Source: Luidia sarsii (taxonomy: Eukaryota > Echinodermata > Asteroidea > Paxillosida > Luidiidae). From it: 64,000 nucleotides of DNA. Under the pieces are notes generated by a model, which saw nothing but the letters and a program-made list of their open reading frames with translations, was not told where the DNA came from and did not search any database. Where the stretch lies: positions 22,178,030-22,242,029 of the forward strand of contig OX465107.1 in assembly GCA_949987565.1 (NCBI GenBank), given 5' to 3'. Numbering within the stretch: the first letter of the stretch is position 1; the number at the start of each line of letters is the position of its first letter. A program made the translations under genes and the position numbers. Shown here in pieces: positions 31,119 to 43,336 of this stretch.

Positions 31119-32179
31119 CGGGGGCCACAGTGTCCCATACACCCACTCCTCCTTAGGCTATTCGTGTGGTTTTGTAAGCACCGGTGGCTCAGGTGGTCAT
31201 TCCGACCTCAAATGCCAATCCACCAGCAAGCTCTTCGAAACCAACCCCCGGTCCATCCGTACTTTCATTAGTTTGCAGTTGTAGACTTCAACCCCTTTGA
31301 TGTACTATTTTAAGGTGATGTTTCTGCATCACCTGGGGGCAATGCATTGATTCTTAAGGGGCCCATAGGCCAATATCAATCAAGGTAAAGGAAAACTGAC
31401 AGGGGAATCTGAAAAGCATTCAATAACATATCTTATATAGGATGTAAAAGCAAAAGAAGAAGTACAGAGGTAAACGTACGGAGCAACACACAGGCATTCC
31501 CTTATTACAGATTTTTTTTATAAAACTAACCCCAAAATAAAATATTTCAAGATAACGACTTGCCGAATGTTCTACTTTGGCTGCAACGTGTCCACAAGGC
31601 GAGGTACATTTTTCCCCCTAATCTCTCAAAATATCGAAAATTTGTATGGCAATAACACGCGAGGAGAGCCGTGTTTACGATATGCATAACAAATCAAAGA
31701 TATCCTCTCCAGGGGACGACATTCGTCTCTGAGGCGAATAAAAAGGGGACGCCCTCTTTAAAAACTCCTTTTTGACTTCACGCGTTCGGAAGGGATGAGG
31801 TAACCCCTTCCCCATGCCCCACAAACCTTTACGGAAAGAACAACTTCTCCGTCCCTGGGCAAACATGCACCAGATAAATCCTGATGCGAATTACAGTACA
31901 TGTTTATACTGCTGCCTGCTACTGCAACTGGGTAAGACAAACTTCACGCAATTTTGTAATACGGGATTCCCCTGCCTGGGGAAGACGGGTTTGCAGTTAG
32001 TCTAAATGAACGTGACCTCCCATCACCCCTCCACCCTGCTTCTCAAAGCACCCCCTTTATGGCGTCCAGCGACCAATAGGAAGCTTTTTATTGACAATGT
32101 ATACGGAAGCCCCCAGCTATGATTTAACGAGTTTTCACACAGCAATGTCAGAGACGAAAGGCATTTGAAGTCCGATTCT
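31119..32179. other. Intergenic DNA without recognised genes
   Basis: Nothing supported. A weak tRNA-like stretch at 31178-31260 was considered and not called. Confidence 0.35.
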
Positions 32180-33262
32180 CCCCCACTCCCCATCCCTCCC
32201 CTGCCCTCCCCTGCTCTCCCCTGCCCTGCCCTGCCCCCTGCTCTCCCCTGCCCCCTGCCCCCGCTCTCCCCTGCCCTGCCCTGCCCCCTGCTCTCCCCTG
32301 CCCTGCCATGCCCTGCCCTCCCCTGCCCCTGCTCTCCCCTGCTATCCCCTGCCCTGCCCTGCCCTGCCCTGCCCTGCCCTGCCCTGCCCTGCCCTGCCCT
32401 GCCCTGCCCTGCCCTCCCCCTGCCCCCTGCTCTCCCCTGCTATCCCCTGCCCTGCCCTGCCCTGCCCTGCCCTGCCCTCCCCTGCCCCCTGCTCTCCCCT
32501 GCTATCCCCCCCTGCCCTGCCCTGCCCTGCCCTGCCCTGCCCTGCCCTGCCCTGCCCTGCCCTGCCCTGCCCTGCCTGCCCTGCCCTGCCCTGCCCTGCC
32601 CTGCCCTGCCCTGCCCTGCCCTGCCCTGCCCTGCCCTGCCCTGCCCTGCCCTGCCCTGCCCTGCCCTGCCCTGCCCTGCCCTGCCCTGCCCTGCCCTGCC
32701 CTGCCCAGCCCTGCTCTCCCCTGCCCTGCCCTGCCCTGCCCTGCCCTGCCCTGCCCTGCCCTGCCCTGCCCTGCCCTGCCCTGCCCTGCCCTGCCCTGCC
32801 CTGCCCTGCCCTGCCCTGCCCTGCCCTGCCCTGCCCTGCCCTGCCCTGCCCTGCCCTGCCCTGCCCTGCCCTGCCCTGCCCTGCCCTGCCCTGCCCTGCC
32901 CTGCCCTGCCCTGCCCTGCCCTGCCCTGCCCTCCCCTTCCCTGCCCTCCCCTGACCTCCCTTCCCCTCCCCTGCCCTGCCCTGCCCTGCCCTGCCCTCCC
33001 CTGCCGTGCCCTGCCCTGCCCTGCCCTGCCCTGCCCTGCCCTGCCCTGCCCTGCCCTGCCCTGCCCTGCCCTGCCCTGCCCTGCCCTGCCCTGCCCTGCC
33101 CTGCCCTCCCCTTCCCTGCCCTCCCCTGACCTCCCTTCCCCTCCCCTGCCCTGCCCTGCCCTGCCCTCCCCTGCCGTGCCCTGCCGTGCCCTGCCCTGCC
33201 CTGCCCTGCCCTGCCCTGCCCTGCCGTGCCCTCCCCTGTCCTCCCCTACCCTCCCCTGCACA
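32180..33262 (+). repeat. (CCCTG)n pentanucleotide array
   Basis: About 1.08 kb, nearly all CCCTG, with interspersed variants (CTCCC, CCCCTG, CTATCCC) and two larger variant blocks around 32930-33010 and 33105-33185 that look like a duplicated segment. Open frames on all strands are artefacts of the 5-bp period. Confidence 0.95.
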
Positions 33263-34429
33263 GGCCTCTGCAAACACCCCCGTCCGTTGTTCCGATGGCG
33301 TTTCCAGAAAGCTCACAGTCTTGAGCTCCGACCGAATTGCCGCAAATCAGTCGACAGACTTTCAAGAGTGAACCTCTCGCCACACGGATCGGTTGTAACG
33401 ACAGAAGTCTGGCGGACCTGGTTTCGACGGGAGTCGACTGCTTCGCAAGACAACCCAAAACATCAATTGTAAACAATGTAAAACGTTTTCTCACCTTTGG
33501 AATAACGGTCAGGAAACCTGCGCTATAGAGCTTTATCTAGGGCAGTCAAGAGGGTACAGTATATGAAAACTGAATTTTTGAAGAAAAAAAAAATTCTCCC
33601 TCGGTCGGCTGTTTATTTTGTCTGTTGGCGTGTTTTCCGTTTTTATTATGTTCTTGCTGTTGGTTGGTGAACTAGGTCGTCGCTTTTGCCCCCATGCCTG
33701 GTAGTCCCACGAGGGAAGGGGATCGGGTTTGATGCGGAGCGAGCCGGCCGGGCAAGCCTCCCCAAGCCGGGAAGCGATGCGTCCGCCTCGGCGAAGCGAG
33801 TCGCCTTCGACGCGCCGAATAACCAAAAAAAATAGAAAGCCGACGCGGCCCAGACTCGAGCCGACCTCTCTATACCAAGCCCCCCCCTACATCTCAGCCG
33901 CCCGGCGGAAGCGACCCGGCGGTGCCGAGGCCAGGCCAGCGACGAAAGGACCCGCGCGGAGAGCAGGAGCGGAAGTGCGGAAAGTAGCGAAGCGGCGGCG
34001 GCCAGACAAGATCTGCCATCGACGGGCTAACCCCGAACTGGCCGAGACCGAGACGAGCCGAGACGAAAAGGAAACGGCCGAGTGCACCAGTGAACAACCC
34101 GGTTGACAAACCCATGGACACGCAATGCCATTAGCTTGGGCAGCGTAAAAACACTCGACGTATAGGCCCAATTCAAGGCACCGTACAGCTTTTTTTTATT
34201 GTTATTTAAGGAATGCCTAGGAGGAGTTAGGAAGTTATCTGTAATATTCGAACTTCAAACAAATACATAATGAATAAATGAATAACATCTGGCGTTGGCG
34301 CTTGTACGTGAAAAGCAAAGAATGAATCCAATTCAGTTTGTGTCACTTTATATGAAAGGCATGCAGCATTGATCAATCTCCACCTACACAAATTCACTCC
34401 CAAGGATTACAGTCCTCGAAGTTCGGTTC
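33263..34429. other. Intergenic DNA with a CpG-rich stretch at 33720-34110
   Basis: 33720-34110 is rich in CG dinucleotides and has a 125-codon Arg-rich frame on the plus strand without known domain. It may be a CpG island or a GC-rich repeat. The rest is AT-rich and unremarkable. Confidence 0.35.
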
Positions 34430-34629
34430 NNNNNNNNNNNNNNNNNNNNNNNNNNNNNNNNNNNNNNNNNNNNNNNNNNNNNNNNNNNNNNNNNNNNNNN
34501 NNNNNNNNNNNNNNNNNNNNNNNNNNNNNNNNNNNNNNNNNNNNNNNNNNNNNNNNNNNNNNNNNNNNNNNNNNNNNNNNNNNNNNNNNNNNNNNNNNNN
34601 NNNNNNNNNNNNNNNNNNNNNNNNNNNNN
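34430..34629. other. Assembly gap (200 N)
   Basis: Exactly 200 N, the usual size for a gap of unknown length. Order across it depends on scaffolding. Confidence 0.98.
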
Positions 34630-34954
34630 TGTCTGATGAAAATTTAATACTCAAGACTTTCTCTCTCGGGAGCAGCTGCTCGCGTATAGCGAGGCATGGT
34701 GTTTATACTTCTGCCCCCGAAGAGATCTGACAACTTCCGTTTCGACTTATTTTGTTTTCTATTACAAAACACCTCGAACGTATGTTTCGTTATACATGTA
34801 TAGTTTATTACTTTCTCCTATAATTATGTTATTCGTTTCAGTATTCTGATATTTATTTGTAAATCCAGTATTGCTAATTTGTTTAGTTGATCTTTTTTAT
34901 GTTGCTGTCAAAGGAATGAAATAAAGTTTTAATTTTGAACATTAAAGTCTTCTT
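34630..34954 (+). other. Possible 3' end of a transcript or retrotransposon
   Basis: AT-rich sequence ending GGAATGAAATAAAGTTTT, with a canonical AATAAA at 34920-34925 shortly before a CT repeat. This resembles 3' tails of genes or LINEs. No coding part was found, since the gap lies just upstream. Confidence 0.3.
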
Positions 34955-35770
34955 CTTTTTCTCCCTCCCTCTCTCTCTCTCCCTCCCTCTCTCCCTCCTC
35001 GTTCCCCCTCCTTCCCTCCCCTCCCTTCTCATCCTCCCCGCCTCCCTCCCTCCCTTCCTTCCTCCCCTCCCTTCTCATCCTCCTCGCCTCCCTCCCCTCC
35101 TCCCTTCCCCCTTCCTCCCCTCCCTTCTCATCCTCCCCGCCTCCCTCCCTCCTCTATCCCTCCCTCCCTCCCTTCCTCTCCTCCCTTCTCGTCCTCCCCG
35201 TCTCCCTCCCCTCCCTCCCTCCCTCCCTTCCTGCCTCCCTCCCTTCCTGCCTCCCACATTCCCTCCCTCCCTCCTTCCCTCCCCCCTCCTCCCTCCCTCC
35301 CTCCCCTCCCTTCTCATCCTCCCCACCTCCCTCCCTCCTCCATCCCTCCCTCCCTTCTCATCCTCCCCGCCTCTCTCCCCTCCTCCCTCCCTTCCTGCCT
35401 CCCAACCTTCCTCCCTCCCTCCCTCCTTCCCTCCCTCCCTCCCTCCCTCCCCTCCCTCCCTCCCTCCCTCCCTCCCTCCATCCCTCCCCCTTCCTCCCCT
35501 CCCTTCTCATCCTCCCCGCCTCTCTCCCCTCCTCCCTCCCTCCCTCCCTTCCTCCCCTCCCTTCTCATCCTCCCCGCCTCCCTCCCCTCCTCTCTCCCTT
35601 CCTGCCTCCCACCCTCCCTCCCTACCTCCCTCCCTCCCTCCCTCCCCTCCTTCCTCTTTCCCTCCCTTCTCAACCTCCCCTCCCCCTCCCTCCCACTCCC
35701 ACCCTCCCCTCCCTGCCCTCCTTCCTCTCTCCCTCCCTTCTCATCCTCCCCCTCTCTACCTCTCCCCCGC
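34955..35770 (+). repeat. CCCTCCTT-type pyrimidine repeat
   Basis: About 815 bp of CCTCCCTCCC units with a recurring larger motif CTTCTCATCCTCCCCGCCTC, present about nine times, indicating higher-order organisation. Confidence 0.9.
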
Positions 35771-36267
35771 CATCATGTCGTGTTTGCTGGATCGATCTGC
35801 ATTACCCGTGTTCGGCATAGCTGGCTTCCATTTGGCTGTTATGGGCGGCGTGAGGGGGGAGGGAGGGCTGGGGTGACGGCGGGTGACAGAGAGGGACTAC
35901 CCAGCTGCCGCGGCTCGTTTGCGTCGACGTGTTTTCGCACGGGGTCCGTGATTGCCTGCGACGGTGCCAATCCCTTACCTATCGAGTAATCGCATCTTAA
36001 ATATGAGTTGTCGGCTTCACTCGCGTTCTCTCCGCACGACTTCAGAGGAGTGTGCTTACTGTTTTCAGAGTATAATGACCTATATATATATATATACATC
36101 CCGAATGGGCCTTTCTAAGTGTACCAGGTTGGACCTTCCAATCCTTACCCGTAATGGCGTAAGGCTCGTGGGGAAAAAAAGTACAGTTTCACCAAGGCGA
36201 CGTTAGTGACAGTGACGAGCCTGTGACGTCGCCGACGCCTTGTTTACAGCAGGAACTGCTTATATCT
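35771..36267. other. Intergenic DNA without recognised genes
   Basis: Includes a short (TA)n at 36080-36097. Nothing else supported. Confidence 0.35.
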
Positions 36268-36460
36268 GAGATCTCTTGTCAAAAATATCATCGGTTCAGT
36301 ACCGGTTGAATCCATCCGACCGATAAAATTTCCCCCGGTAGAAAACCGATTGTACTGGACTCTGGGGTGAAAAATACACGATGGCTATCCGGTGGAAACG
36401 ACATCGGACGGGTCAAATCATCTGATACCCAACCGATGATCTTTTTGACAAGAGTCCTGA
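36268..36460. repeat. Family C palindromic element, copy 3
   Basis: GAGATCTCTTGTCAAAAATA to TTTTTGACAAGAGTCCTGA, in opposite orientation to copy 1. Confidence 0.75.
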
Positions 36461-37655
36461 CTCCGATAGTCATCCACATTGCCTATCTCACTCCAAGCCG
36501 GCGCTAACCAGGTTTAACTTCATGTTAGCCAAATTGGAAATTAGATAACCGTTTTCCAGATGATCGGAGGATGTAACCCAATTGAAACCAGCTGTGATAC
36601 TCAATGAAGTGATAATTGAGGTTTTGGGGGGGTCGAGGGTATAATTGAACAGTATGTATAACGCCCACATTCATTGTATTCCATAGTCGGCTACTTAAAG
36701 TTTCCACAGAACGAAACTGACAGCTAAATATTTGGCAACGTAGCAAGTAAACCGCACGGTGTACACGTATACTCTTTGGTGAGAAGATGTTTTTTCTATA
36801 GACCGTAGACTGCTGCACGGGGCAATTCTCCAGTAGACCATCGGCTTAAGGATTACAGAGATTGCATGATATACCCCCGGTACCTAGTCCCTAGACAGGC
36901 GTCGTGGGGAACAGAGAATAGTCTAGCCCTTAACAGAGGCCTCCCCGTCCTGCCGAACCCCCCCCCCCCCCCAAAAAAAAAAAAAAAAAAAAAAAAAGAA
37001 GGTCTACACGCTTTTGAGAAGCGGCAGAGCGGAGAACTGGGATTCCAATCGCCTATTTTGGTTGGGTGGCCCCTTTACACACAGAAGGGCTCGAGGGCTA
37101 CAGGCAGAAGAAAAACACGGTCAAGCTGTATAGCTTTTGTTATACAGTGCGCTGGCGAGATGTAAAGACTCGCCACTTAGTGTAAGCCGCAGTTGACTAG
37201 AGGGGATCAAGAAAAGAAAAGACGGAAAGAAAAGTGACAGAGACAAAAAAATAACGTTCTCTATAGAGCATCTCCTTTCCTATTAGCATTGTTCGAAACC
37301 GGTCTTTCCTAAGGACGGAAAGAGCCCGGCTTGTAAACGTATACCCTGCAATTAATGCATTCGTCACGCCTGTTTTAAGATACGATGGAACCGGGTTTCC
37401 GTGTGTGATAAAAATGATTACTGAGACAAAATGGTGGAGGGGATTCCACATGGAAATGGCTCGTGCATGCATGGGATACACTTCTATACCAGCCCTCCCT
37501 CCTATATATATATACACGCACGAGTAATAAGAACACGGGTGATGGGCAAGTGATGAGCGGTCATGCATTCGTTCCATGCTGCACGCAACCGGTTCACATC
37601 GAACTAAAGCAAAATGTAAACCCATATGTTCGCGTCCATGTGGAGACATTGATTT
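36461..37655. other. Intergenic DNA without recognised genes
   Basis: Includes a C-run followed by an A-run (36958-37000). A 179-codon minus-strand frame (37197-37736) has no known domain and overlaps the family A copy. Confidence 0.35.
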
Positions 37656-38116
37656 GTGACCCGGCACAGCATAATGAGGATTAACCCCCACTTTTGAGAT
37701 TTTGAGATTTTTTAATGATGTGAAAGAGTATACCATTAGCTTTCAAATGATATCAAAATTATTTCCGTGTGAACTTTGTTGTAAATAGTTCAAGGGGATT
37801 TCGCTCGTGCATTTGGTACAAGACACATAGCAGCGCCATTCTAACTCCTCGAAAGCGGCCATTCAAAAAGGCAGGAACTTTACATTTTCATGAAAACAGT
37901 ACACAAACACTCCCCCGAAATCCTCTTTTTTCAACATTTAGAGAAAGATATCGGAAAAATCCTTTGAACATAATATTCTCCAATACATTAACTTTCCGAA
38001 AATACAACAAAACAAAATTGATTTTTTTTTATCGAATTGATCTACTTTGACTTCACGCGTTGTTTACTCGAAAAATGTTTTGGTGGGATATTCCTCATGT
38101 TGCTGTGCCGGGTCAC
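37656..38116. repeat. Family A MITE, copy 5 (long form)
   Basis: GTGACCCGGCACAGC to GCTGTGCCGGGTCAC with ATTT target duplications (37652-37655 and 38117-38120). Confidence 0.88.
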
Positions 38117-38943
38117 ATTTGTTCTCGTGTTCTCGTGCGAGAAAAGATGTTTAAGAAATGATGCCATTTCAACCGCATCCACTTTCGTGGGTAGAAATTT
38201 GGACCGTATGTCCCTTATATATAACACATAATAAAACGCATCTAATTTCCTGCTTTTAAGTTACTTCCAAATACCAGTTTCGTGAAAACCTTGTGGAGAC
38301 CTATACATCTTTGGACTTTCCCTGTGGAGACCTATTCAACCGACTGGTCTAGGTCACCGCAAGGCTCTAGATTTGCGCCCAAGGATCTTGATATCTTTTA
38401 TCAATCAAGGACCTGACCAGTTCAGGATGATGCAGGATGCATGGTGCAGTGTCTGTCGGGATATAGAGCAAATCCTTTCACCGATCTCAATCGCGAATCT
38501 TGGCCTCGAAAAGCAGCCTGGTGACACTTTGGACATCGACGCTGGCGGGGGGAACTATAATGTAATCCTTGTCCCTGACACTCGCAGGGAATGAATAGTA
38601 CGCGCCCAAGATGGGCGTTATTACATGACACTCTCTCCCTTTAAGATTAATGCACTGATAGCTGTAAGCACCACGGCACGGCCTAATTCTCAGCCCAATC
38701 CCCTCCCTCCCAGACTTACAGAAAGAAAGAACGAAAGAAAGAGAGAGAGAGAGAGAGAAATCGGGGTCATCGGTAAATTGCTATTTAGCTGTCATTCCCC
38801 CTCCGCAAATCCATTCATTTCCATTCGGCCCCCCCAATCTAGGCAAAGTAATTAGCATTTAAGATTTCGATTTCTTTTCTTGGCTGGCACGGTTAAATAC
38901 TCCATATCTTCCAGCGCCGTGTGGCCAATTGCTTTTAACTCAC
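38117..38943. other. Intergenic DNA without recognised genes
   Basis: Contains a short GA repeat (38717-38759). A 73-codon frame (38373-38594) has no known domain. Confidence 0.35.
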
Positions 38944-39301
38944 TCTCTCCCTGGCTGTCTGGTTGTCTGGCTCCTCTCTCTCTGTCTCTCTGTTTCTCTC
39001 TCTGTCTCGATGTATGTATGTCTGTCTCTCTGTTTCTCTCTCTCCCCTCTCTCCCTCTCTCTATCTCCCTCTCCCCTCTCTTTTTCTCTCTCTCTCTCTC
39101 TCTTTCCCTCTGCCCCCTCTCCCTCTCCCTATCCCCCTCTCTCTCTCTCTCCCCTCTCTTTTTCCCTCTCCCCTCTCTACCTCTCTCCATCCCCTCTCTC
39201 CTCTCTCCGTCTCTCTCTCTATCTCTCTCCTTCTCTATCTCTCCCCTCTCTCTCTCTCTCTCTCCCTCTCCCTCTCTCTTACTCTCTCTCTCTCCCTCTC
39301 C

Positions 39302-39334
<33 letters not shown>

Positions 39335-39432
39335 TCTCTTTCTCTCTCTCCCCCACTCTCCCTCTCTCTATCTCGCTCTCTTCTCCCTTTCTCACTCTCT
39401 CTCCCCCTCTCTTACCCTCCCTATTTCTCTCA
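38944..39432 (+). repeat. CT-rich simple repeat
   Basis: About 490 bp of CTCTCTCC/TCTCCCTC units, with TGTCTG variants at its left end. Confidence 0.9.
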
Positions 39433-40055
39433 GGTCAAGTAATCACGAAATCTAAGGTAACCGTCCCCGATCGTCGACGTAACATTTCCAATTTAAACAA
39501 GTGAAAGAATCATCATCATCTAGGAAGTTCGATATCTAGTATTTTGCAAATGAAAGACTTGATATTTTAACTAATACGCCTAGGTTTTAAGGCCCGATAC
39601 TAAAGAGAACGTAAAATATTATAACCAAAACGTCAGACTAGAAAATCACTGCTTGCAAATATGAAAACAGCTGGGAAATTTGCGCTCTGTCTGACCTATT
39701 TCCTTCCATAATGTGTACATCAATATTCGCAACAGAAAATAAAGCCAGGACGATGAAAAAAGGAAATGTTTGAAACGAAAACAAAATTAATCGATGAAAA
39801 AAAAAGCAGGCAGGAGTGTGTACTCAGACTAGAAGAGTAGTCAGTTGAAACGGTTCCAACCTAGAGAGTGTGCGCTTCGGGAACACTAACAATATTATGA
39901 CAGGTTGGACGGAAGTGCCAATCGTCTATTGTTTGATGCATTAAACCATAAGGCGTTTTTCTCAGTATTTCACAGCGTTATTGCAAAAGTGATAACCTAA
40001 ACCAAACTTATTCGAGATTAAAGACGGACTGCATAATAGTCGACTTGCACACAAA
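39433..40055. other. AT-rich intergenic DNA
   Basis: No repeat or coding signal recognised. Confidence 0.35.
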
Positions 40056-40208
40056 ATGAGAAAATACACACCGGTTTTTGTTTCTGTCAGGTTGGTAGCC
40101 AGCGGGATAGCTACATGTCCCGATCTGTTGGAACAGATTGACGAGGCACAGAAAGAGGTGGAGAATGACACCAGAGTTGCGGAGTTGAACGCCAGAGACG
40201 GTTTATGA
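40056..40208 (+). CDS. Candidate small exon, function unknown
   Basis: An ATG frame of 50 codons ends in TGA; its later part also lies just after a plausible acceptor (TTTTTGTTTCTGTCAG, exon from 40091). The peptide CPDLLEQIDEAQKEVENDTR followed by VAELNARDGL is a plausible charged amphipathic helix and has non-repetitive composition, unlike its surroundings. I do not recognise a family. It could be a terminal exon of an unseen gene or chance. Confidence 0.22.
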   Translation: MRKYTPVFVSVRLVASGIATCPDLLEQIDEAQKEVENDTRVAELNARDGL

Positions 40209-40389
40209 CTTACTGGACAATCCGGACCGGACTAGGCGGCGCACGTCCCCGGACGATGCATGGCTCGGACGGCATCCGGCAAAGGGACACGCTGCTACTG
40301 CTGCTGCTGCTGCTGCTGCTGTACACCGCTGCGACCGGACGGAGCTGCGAGGCTGCACGCGGAGACGACCGCGTTACGCACAATCCACG
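40205..40389 (+). CDS. Candidate first exon with signal-peptide-like start
   Basis: From ATG at 40205 (or the inner ATG at 40258) the frame reads RQRDTLLLLLLLLLLYTAAT then GRSCEAARGDD. Ten leucines come from a CTG run (40293-40321) and are followed by small residues suited to signal cleavage. A GTGACG donor could end the exon at 40389. Leucine runs in signal peptides are often CTG-coded, but a bare CTG microsatellite would give the same picture. No downstream exon was found. Confidence 0.2.
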
Positions 40390-40591
40390 GTGACGTCCGT
40401 GGAGGGAGTGAACGGGAGGGAGGGAGGAACAGGGAGGGAGAGGAAAAGGGATTGAAGGTGAGAGCAGTGGGGGGGGGGGGGAGGGGGTGGGGAGAGGCGG
40501 GCGGTGACGGAGCCGTCACACGTGGCCTGTATAAGCTCCAATCGCGAGCGTCTTACGGGCACGTCCTAGTCCCACGCATCCATCCCAATAG

Positions 40592-40641
40592 GTGTGACCA
40601 TGGAGGAAGAAATCTCCCCCCTTCTTCCTCCATGGTGTGAC
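40592..40641. repeat. Short perfect hairpin ACCATGGAGGAAGAA
   Basis: ACCATGGAGGAAGAA at 40597-40611 is repeated inverted at 40622-40636 with a 10-base loop. ACCATGGAGGAAGAAGGGGG also occurs inside the Kolobok-type element at about 56447. Confidence 0.6.
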
Positions 40642-42949
40642 TATACTTATATCTATATACGTGAGCGTGGGGGCGGGCAAGTCGTCGGCCTCTATACTGA
40701 TTACAGAGTCCAAGGGGGGGGGGGTTGTTTTGGGGAGGAGGGGGTATATCTCGACGGTCGGTTAAGCGGGCGAGATCAGCGCTCCGCGTCTCTCGTAAGA
40801 CGCAGCCTGCGAAGAGGGGAGTAGGCAAGATTGGAAAGACCGGACCCCATAAAACCCGACCTCAGAGGCGTAAGGAAAAAAAAAAAAAAAAAAAGAGTAC
40901 AGCGTGAAACCGGATCGAGCCCGTGTCAACAAAGCGTGGGTTGTGTACGGACATTGCGGATGGGAATGGGAGAGGTCAACAAATGCCAAACGAATGGTCA
41001 GGGACGGACATCGGAACAACAGCCCCCCTCCCTCTCCCCCCTCCCCCTGGGGTCATAATGCGCCCACGATCACCAGACAACATTTCTATTATCAGATGTC
41101 ACAATATGTTATCTCGGGATTTTTGTTCTTCTCTCTCTCGACCGGGATCAAAATATAGGAGTCGACTACATCGCCCGGGAGCGAGTGTCGGAGAATCGAA
41201 CTGCGTTCTACGGGAGGAGGGTGGGTCGATAACAGTTGACTTGGTAGGACTTTGTATTGGGAAATAACCGTTCTGTAGTATGTAGTATAATGCCTAATCA
41301 ACTTTGCCGTTAGACATCCAACGAGACAGTTGGCTGATTAAACAACAGGTTAGGGTTTCCGTTTTGTTCCGAACCTCTGAACTGCGTGACGATTGACTGT
41401 GCTGTGATGATTGAAGTGCAGAAATGTGCCAAGATTGAGACAATTTTTATCTGGAGTGATGATCGGGGATGTTTCTTCACGAAGTACTGTTACACAATAC
41501 CGGTATATGTTGCAAATTGCTCATTCACTGGAATAACTTGTGCAAAATGCAAGTTTCCATCATTTCTATCGTATCAGGAACTGTGTCAATTGGCTCCATT
41601 GCCGTATCTTCAGACCCACTAATTTTTGGGGGAAATCTGTGGAATGTTAAGCGGCACTGTGAGGGCACCAGCTGCTTTCGTGACTGCATTATTCAAGCGG
41701 GTACCATGGAATTACAACGGACAAATAAGTTCCAGGGGATAGTGTACTTTAGGAATGGTATTACAACATTTTTACCAAAGAGGAAATAATTACAAGACAT
41801 ACTGGCTCTCCCTTTAAGTGGCGCTTTCAATCACGTCCAGAACCATTCAGCTCGCATCCTCGTGCCCAGGTCTGGCGGTAGCTTTTGGAACCAATTTTGC
41901 GCTCGTTTGCGATGGTGCTTCGGTATCGTTCCCACATCTAATCTTGGAGTCAATTCCGGCGCATCGCTCAACAAGAGCCCGTGTTCAGGATTACGATTCC
42001 AGGACGAGGGGGGGGGGGGCGGGGAGGGGTGGGGGTTGTTGGAGGGGCGGTAAGAGGCGTTCTTGTTAGTCAGCCGTGAAATGTGATGTATTTGGGACAG
42101 AGCTGCACGCCGGGTCCGGGACTGGACGGCGGAGGCACCAGACGTTTCACCGGGAACAATTCAATTGTGTCCGGGTATCATCGCGATCCGGGCGCGGTGT
42201 ATATCATAATTATACACGGCGCGCGCTGTGAAAGGTCGCGCACACGAGGGGGCCGGGCGCATTATCGCAGAATGGGGGCAGAATTGATGGTGAAATCGAA
42301 AGAGAGGGTTGCGTGGAAAGAGGGGGGGAGGGGAGATGGCGGCGAGCTATAGCGAGCGGGGAAGGGGATGCGGGGAGGAAAAAAGGAAGAAGGCAGAACG
42401 AACTGCCTGAAGGGATAACGGTCTGTCACTTATTGTACTCTGAGCAAGGCGCCGTTTGAAAGGCAGCGCGGTGTGACTCACGCAGTCCTGCCCATCTCAG
42501 GATATGAATAAATACATGGAATCGAAGATGGCATCGCACGTAGGAAAAAGCTTTCTTCTTCTCTTCCCCCCCCCCCGAGCCAAAGTGTAAAAGCCAATTA
42601 TGTGCGTGATTCCCACGCACCTTCGCTTAATCTGAGCGTTCGTTTTCCCTGTCCTTCGATATTACGATACCCCGCCCTCTCTATTGCGTATTCGGCTCTC
42701 CGTGAACACGGCATCGGACGATGTCGATCAATAGTCCGTCGGCCGGACGCCAAAATGGTGCAGCACGGTAATAATCAATCAAACAATACGCATACACGTA
42801 CACAGTATAATAAGGGCATAATGGTCCCTTGATAGCTCTACTGGCTACTATTACAATTTTACATGTGTATAGTGTTATACCATCACGCGAATACTATTAT
42901 GAACGGGCGTCGGGAACACGTTCAGATTGTTCCTACCTGGGTGCTTCGG
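40642..42949. other. Intergenic DNA without recognised genes
   Basis: Patches of G-runs (40718-40728, 42009-42018), an A-run (40877-40893) and GC-rich stretches around 42000-42400. Open frames up to 114 codons show no domain. Confidence 0.35.
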
Positions 42950-43336
42950 ACACTATACCCGGTGTCATGCCAAATAGTGTCCCCTGCCAAATAGTGTCCA
43001 CTCATCAGCATACTGATCGCTGATTGGTCCAATACGTATGACATTCAACCACCGTGGTTGGGGTATGGTTGCGCACTACACACGCATTGTGTATGGTTGC
43101 TGGCCTAACACACGCAACGTTGGGCACTTTGCTACCGTTGGACCCTAACTGTAACCGTAACGCTAACCCTAACCCAAACAATCCTAATCCTAATCCCAAT
43201 CCTAATTCTAATCCAAACCCTAACCCTAACGACCCTAATCCTAGTCCTAACGCTAACCAATCAGCGATCAGTATGCTAATGAGCGGACAGTATTTGGCAG
43301 GGACACTTTTTGGCAGGACACCGGCCGTGGTATACC
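42950..43336. repeat. Palindromic element enclosing telomere-like repeats
   Basis: About 70-80 bp arms: left 42950-43028 with TGTCATGCCAAATAGTGTCC and AGCATACTGATCGCTGATTG; right 43256-43336 with CAATCAGCGATCAGTATGCT and GGCAGGGACACTTTTTGGCA. The interior holds a degenerate CCTAA array. Confidence 0.75.
43142..43258 (+). repeat. Degenerate interstitial telomere-like (CCCTAA)n array
   Basis: About 19 hexamer-like units: CTAACCCTAACC, CCTAATCCTAATCCCAATCC and similar. It is related to the animal TTAGGG telomere repeat but is degenerate, and it lies inside a palindromic element rather than at a bare break site. Confidence 0.75.

Noticed and set aside
31178..31260. tRNA-like stretch (GGTGGCTCAGGTGGTCATTC and TTCGAAACC)
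   Set aside because: No acceptor stem closes and the B box is out of place.
32165..33472. Open frames of 435, 324, 277 and 273 codons across the CCCTG array
   Set aside because: The pentanucleotide repeat lacks stop codons in all frames; the products are pure repeats.
33729..34106. Arg-rich frame of 125 codons in a CpG-rich stretch
   Set aside because: No domain, no splice partner, and antisense frames are equally long; composition alone explains it.
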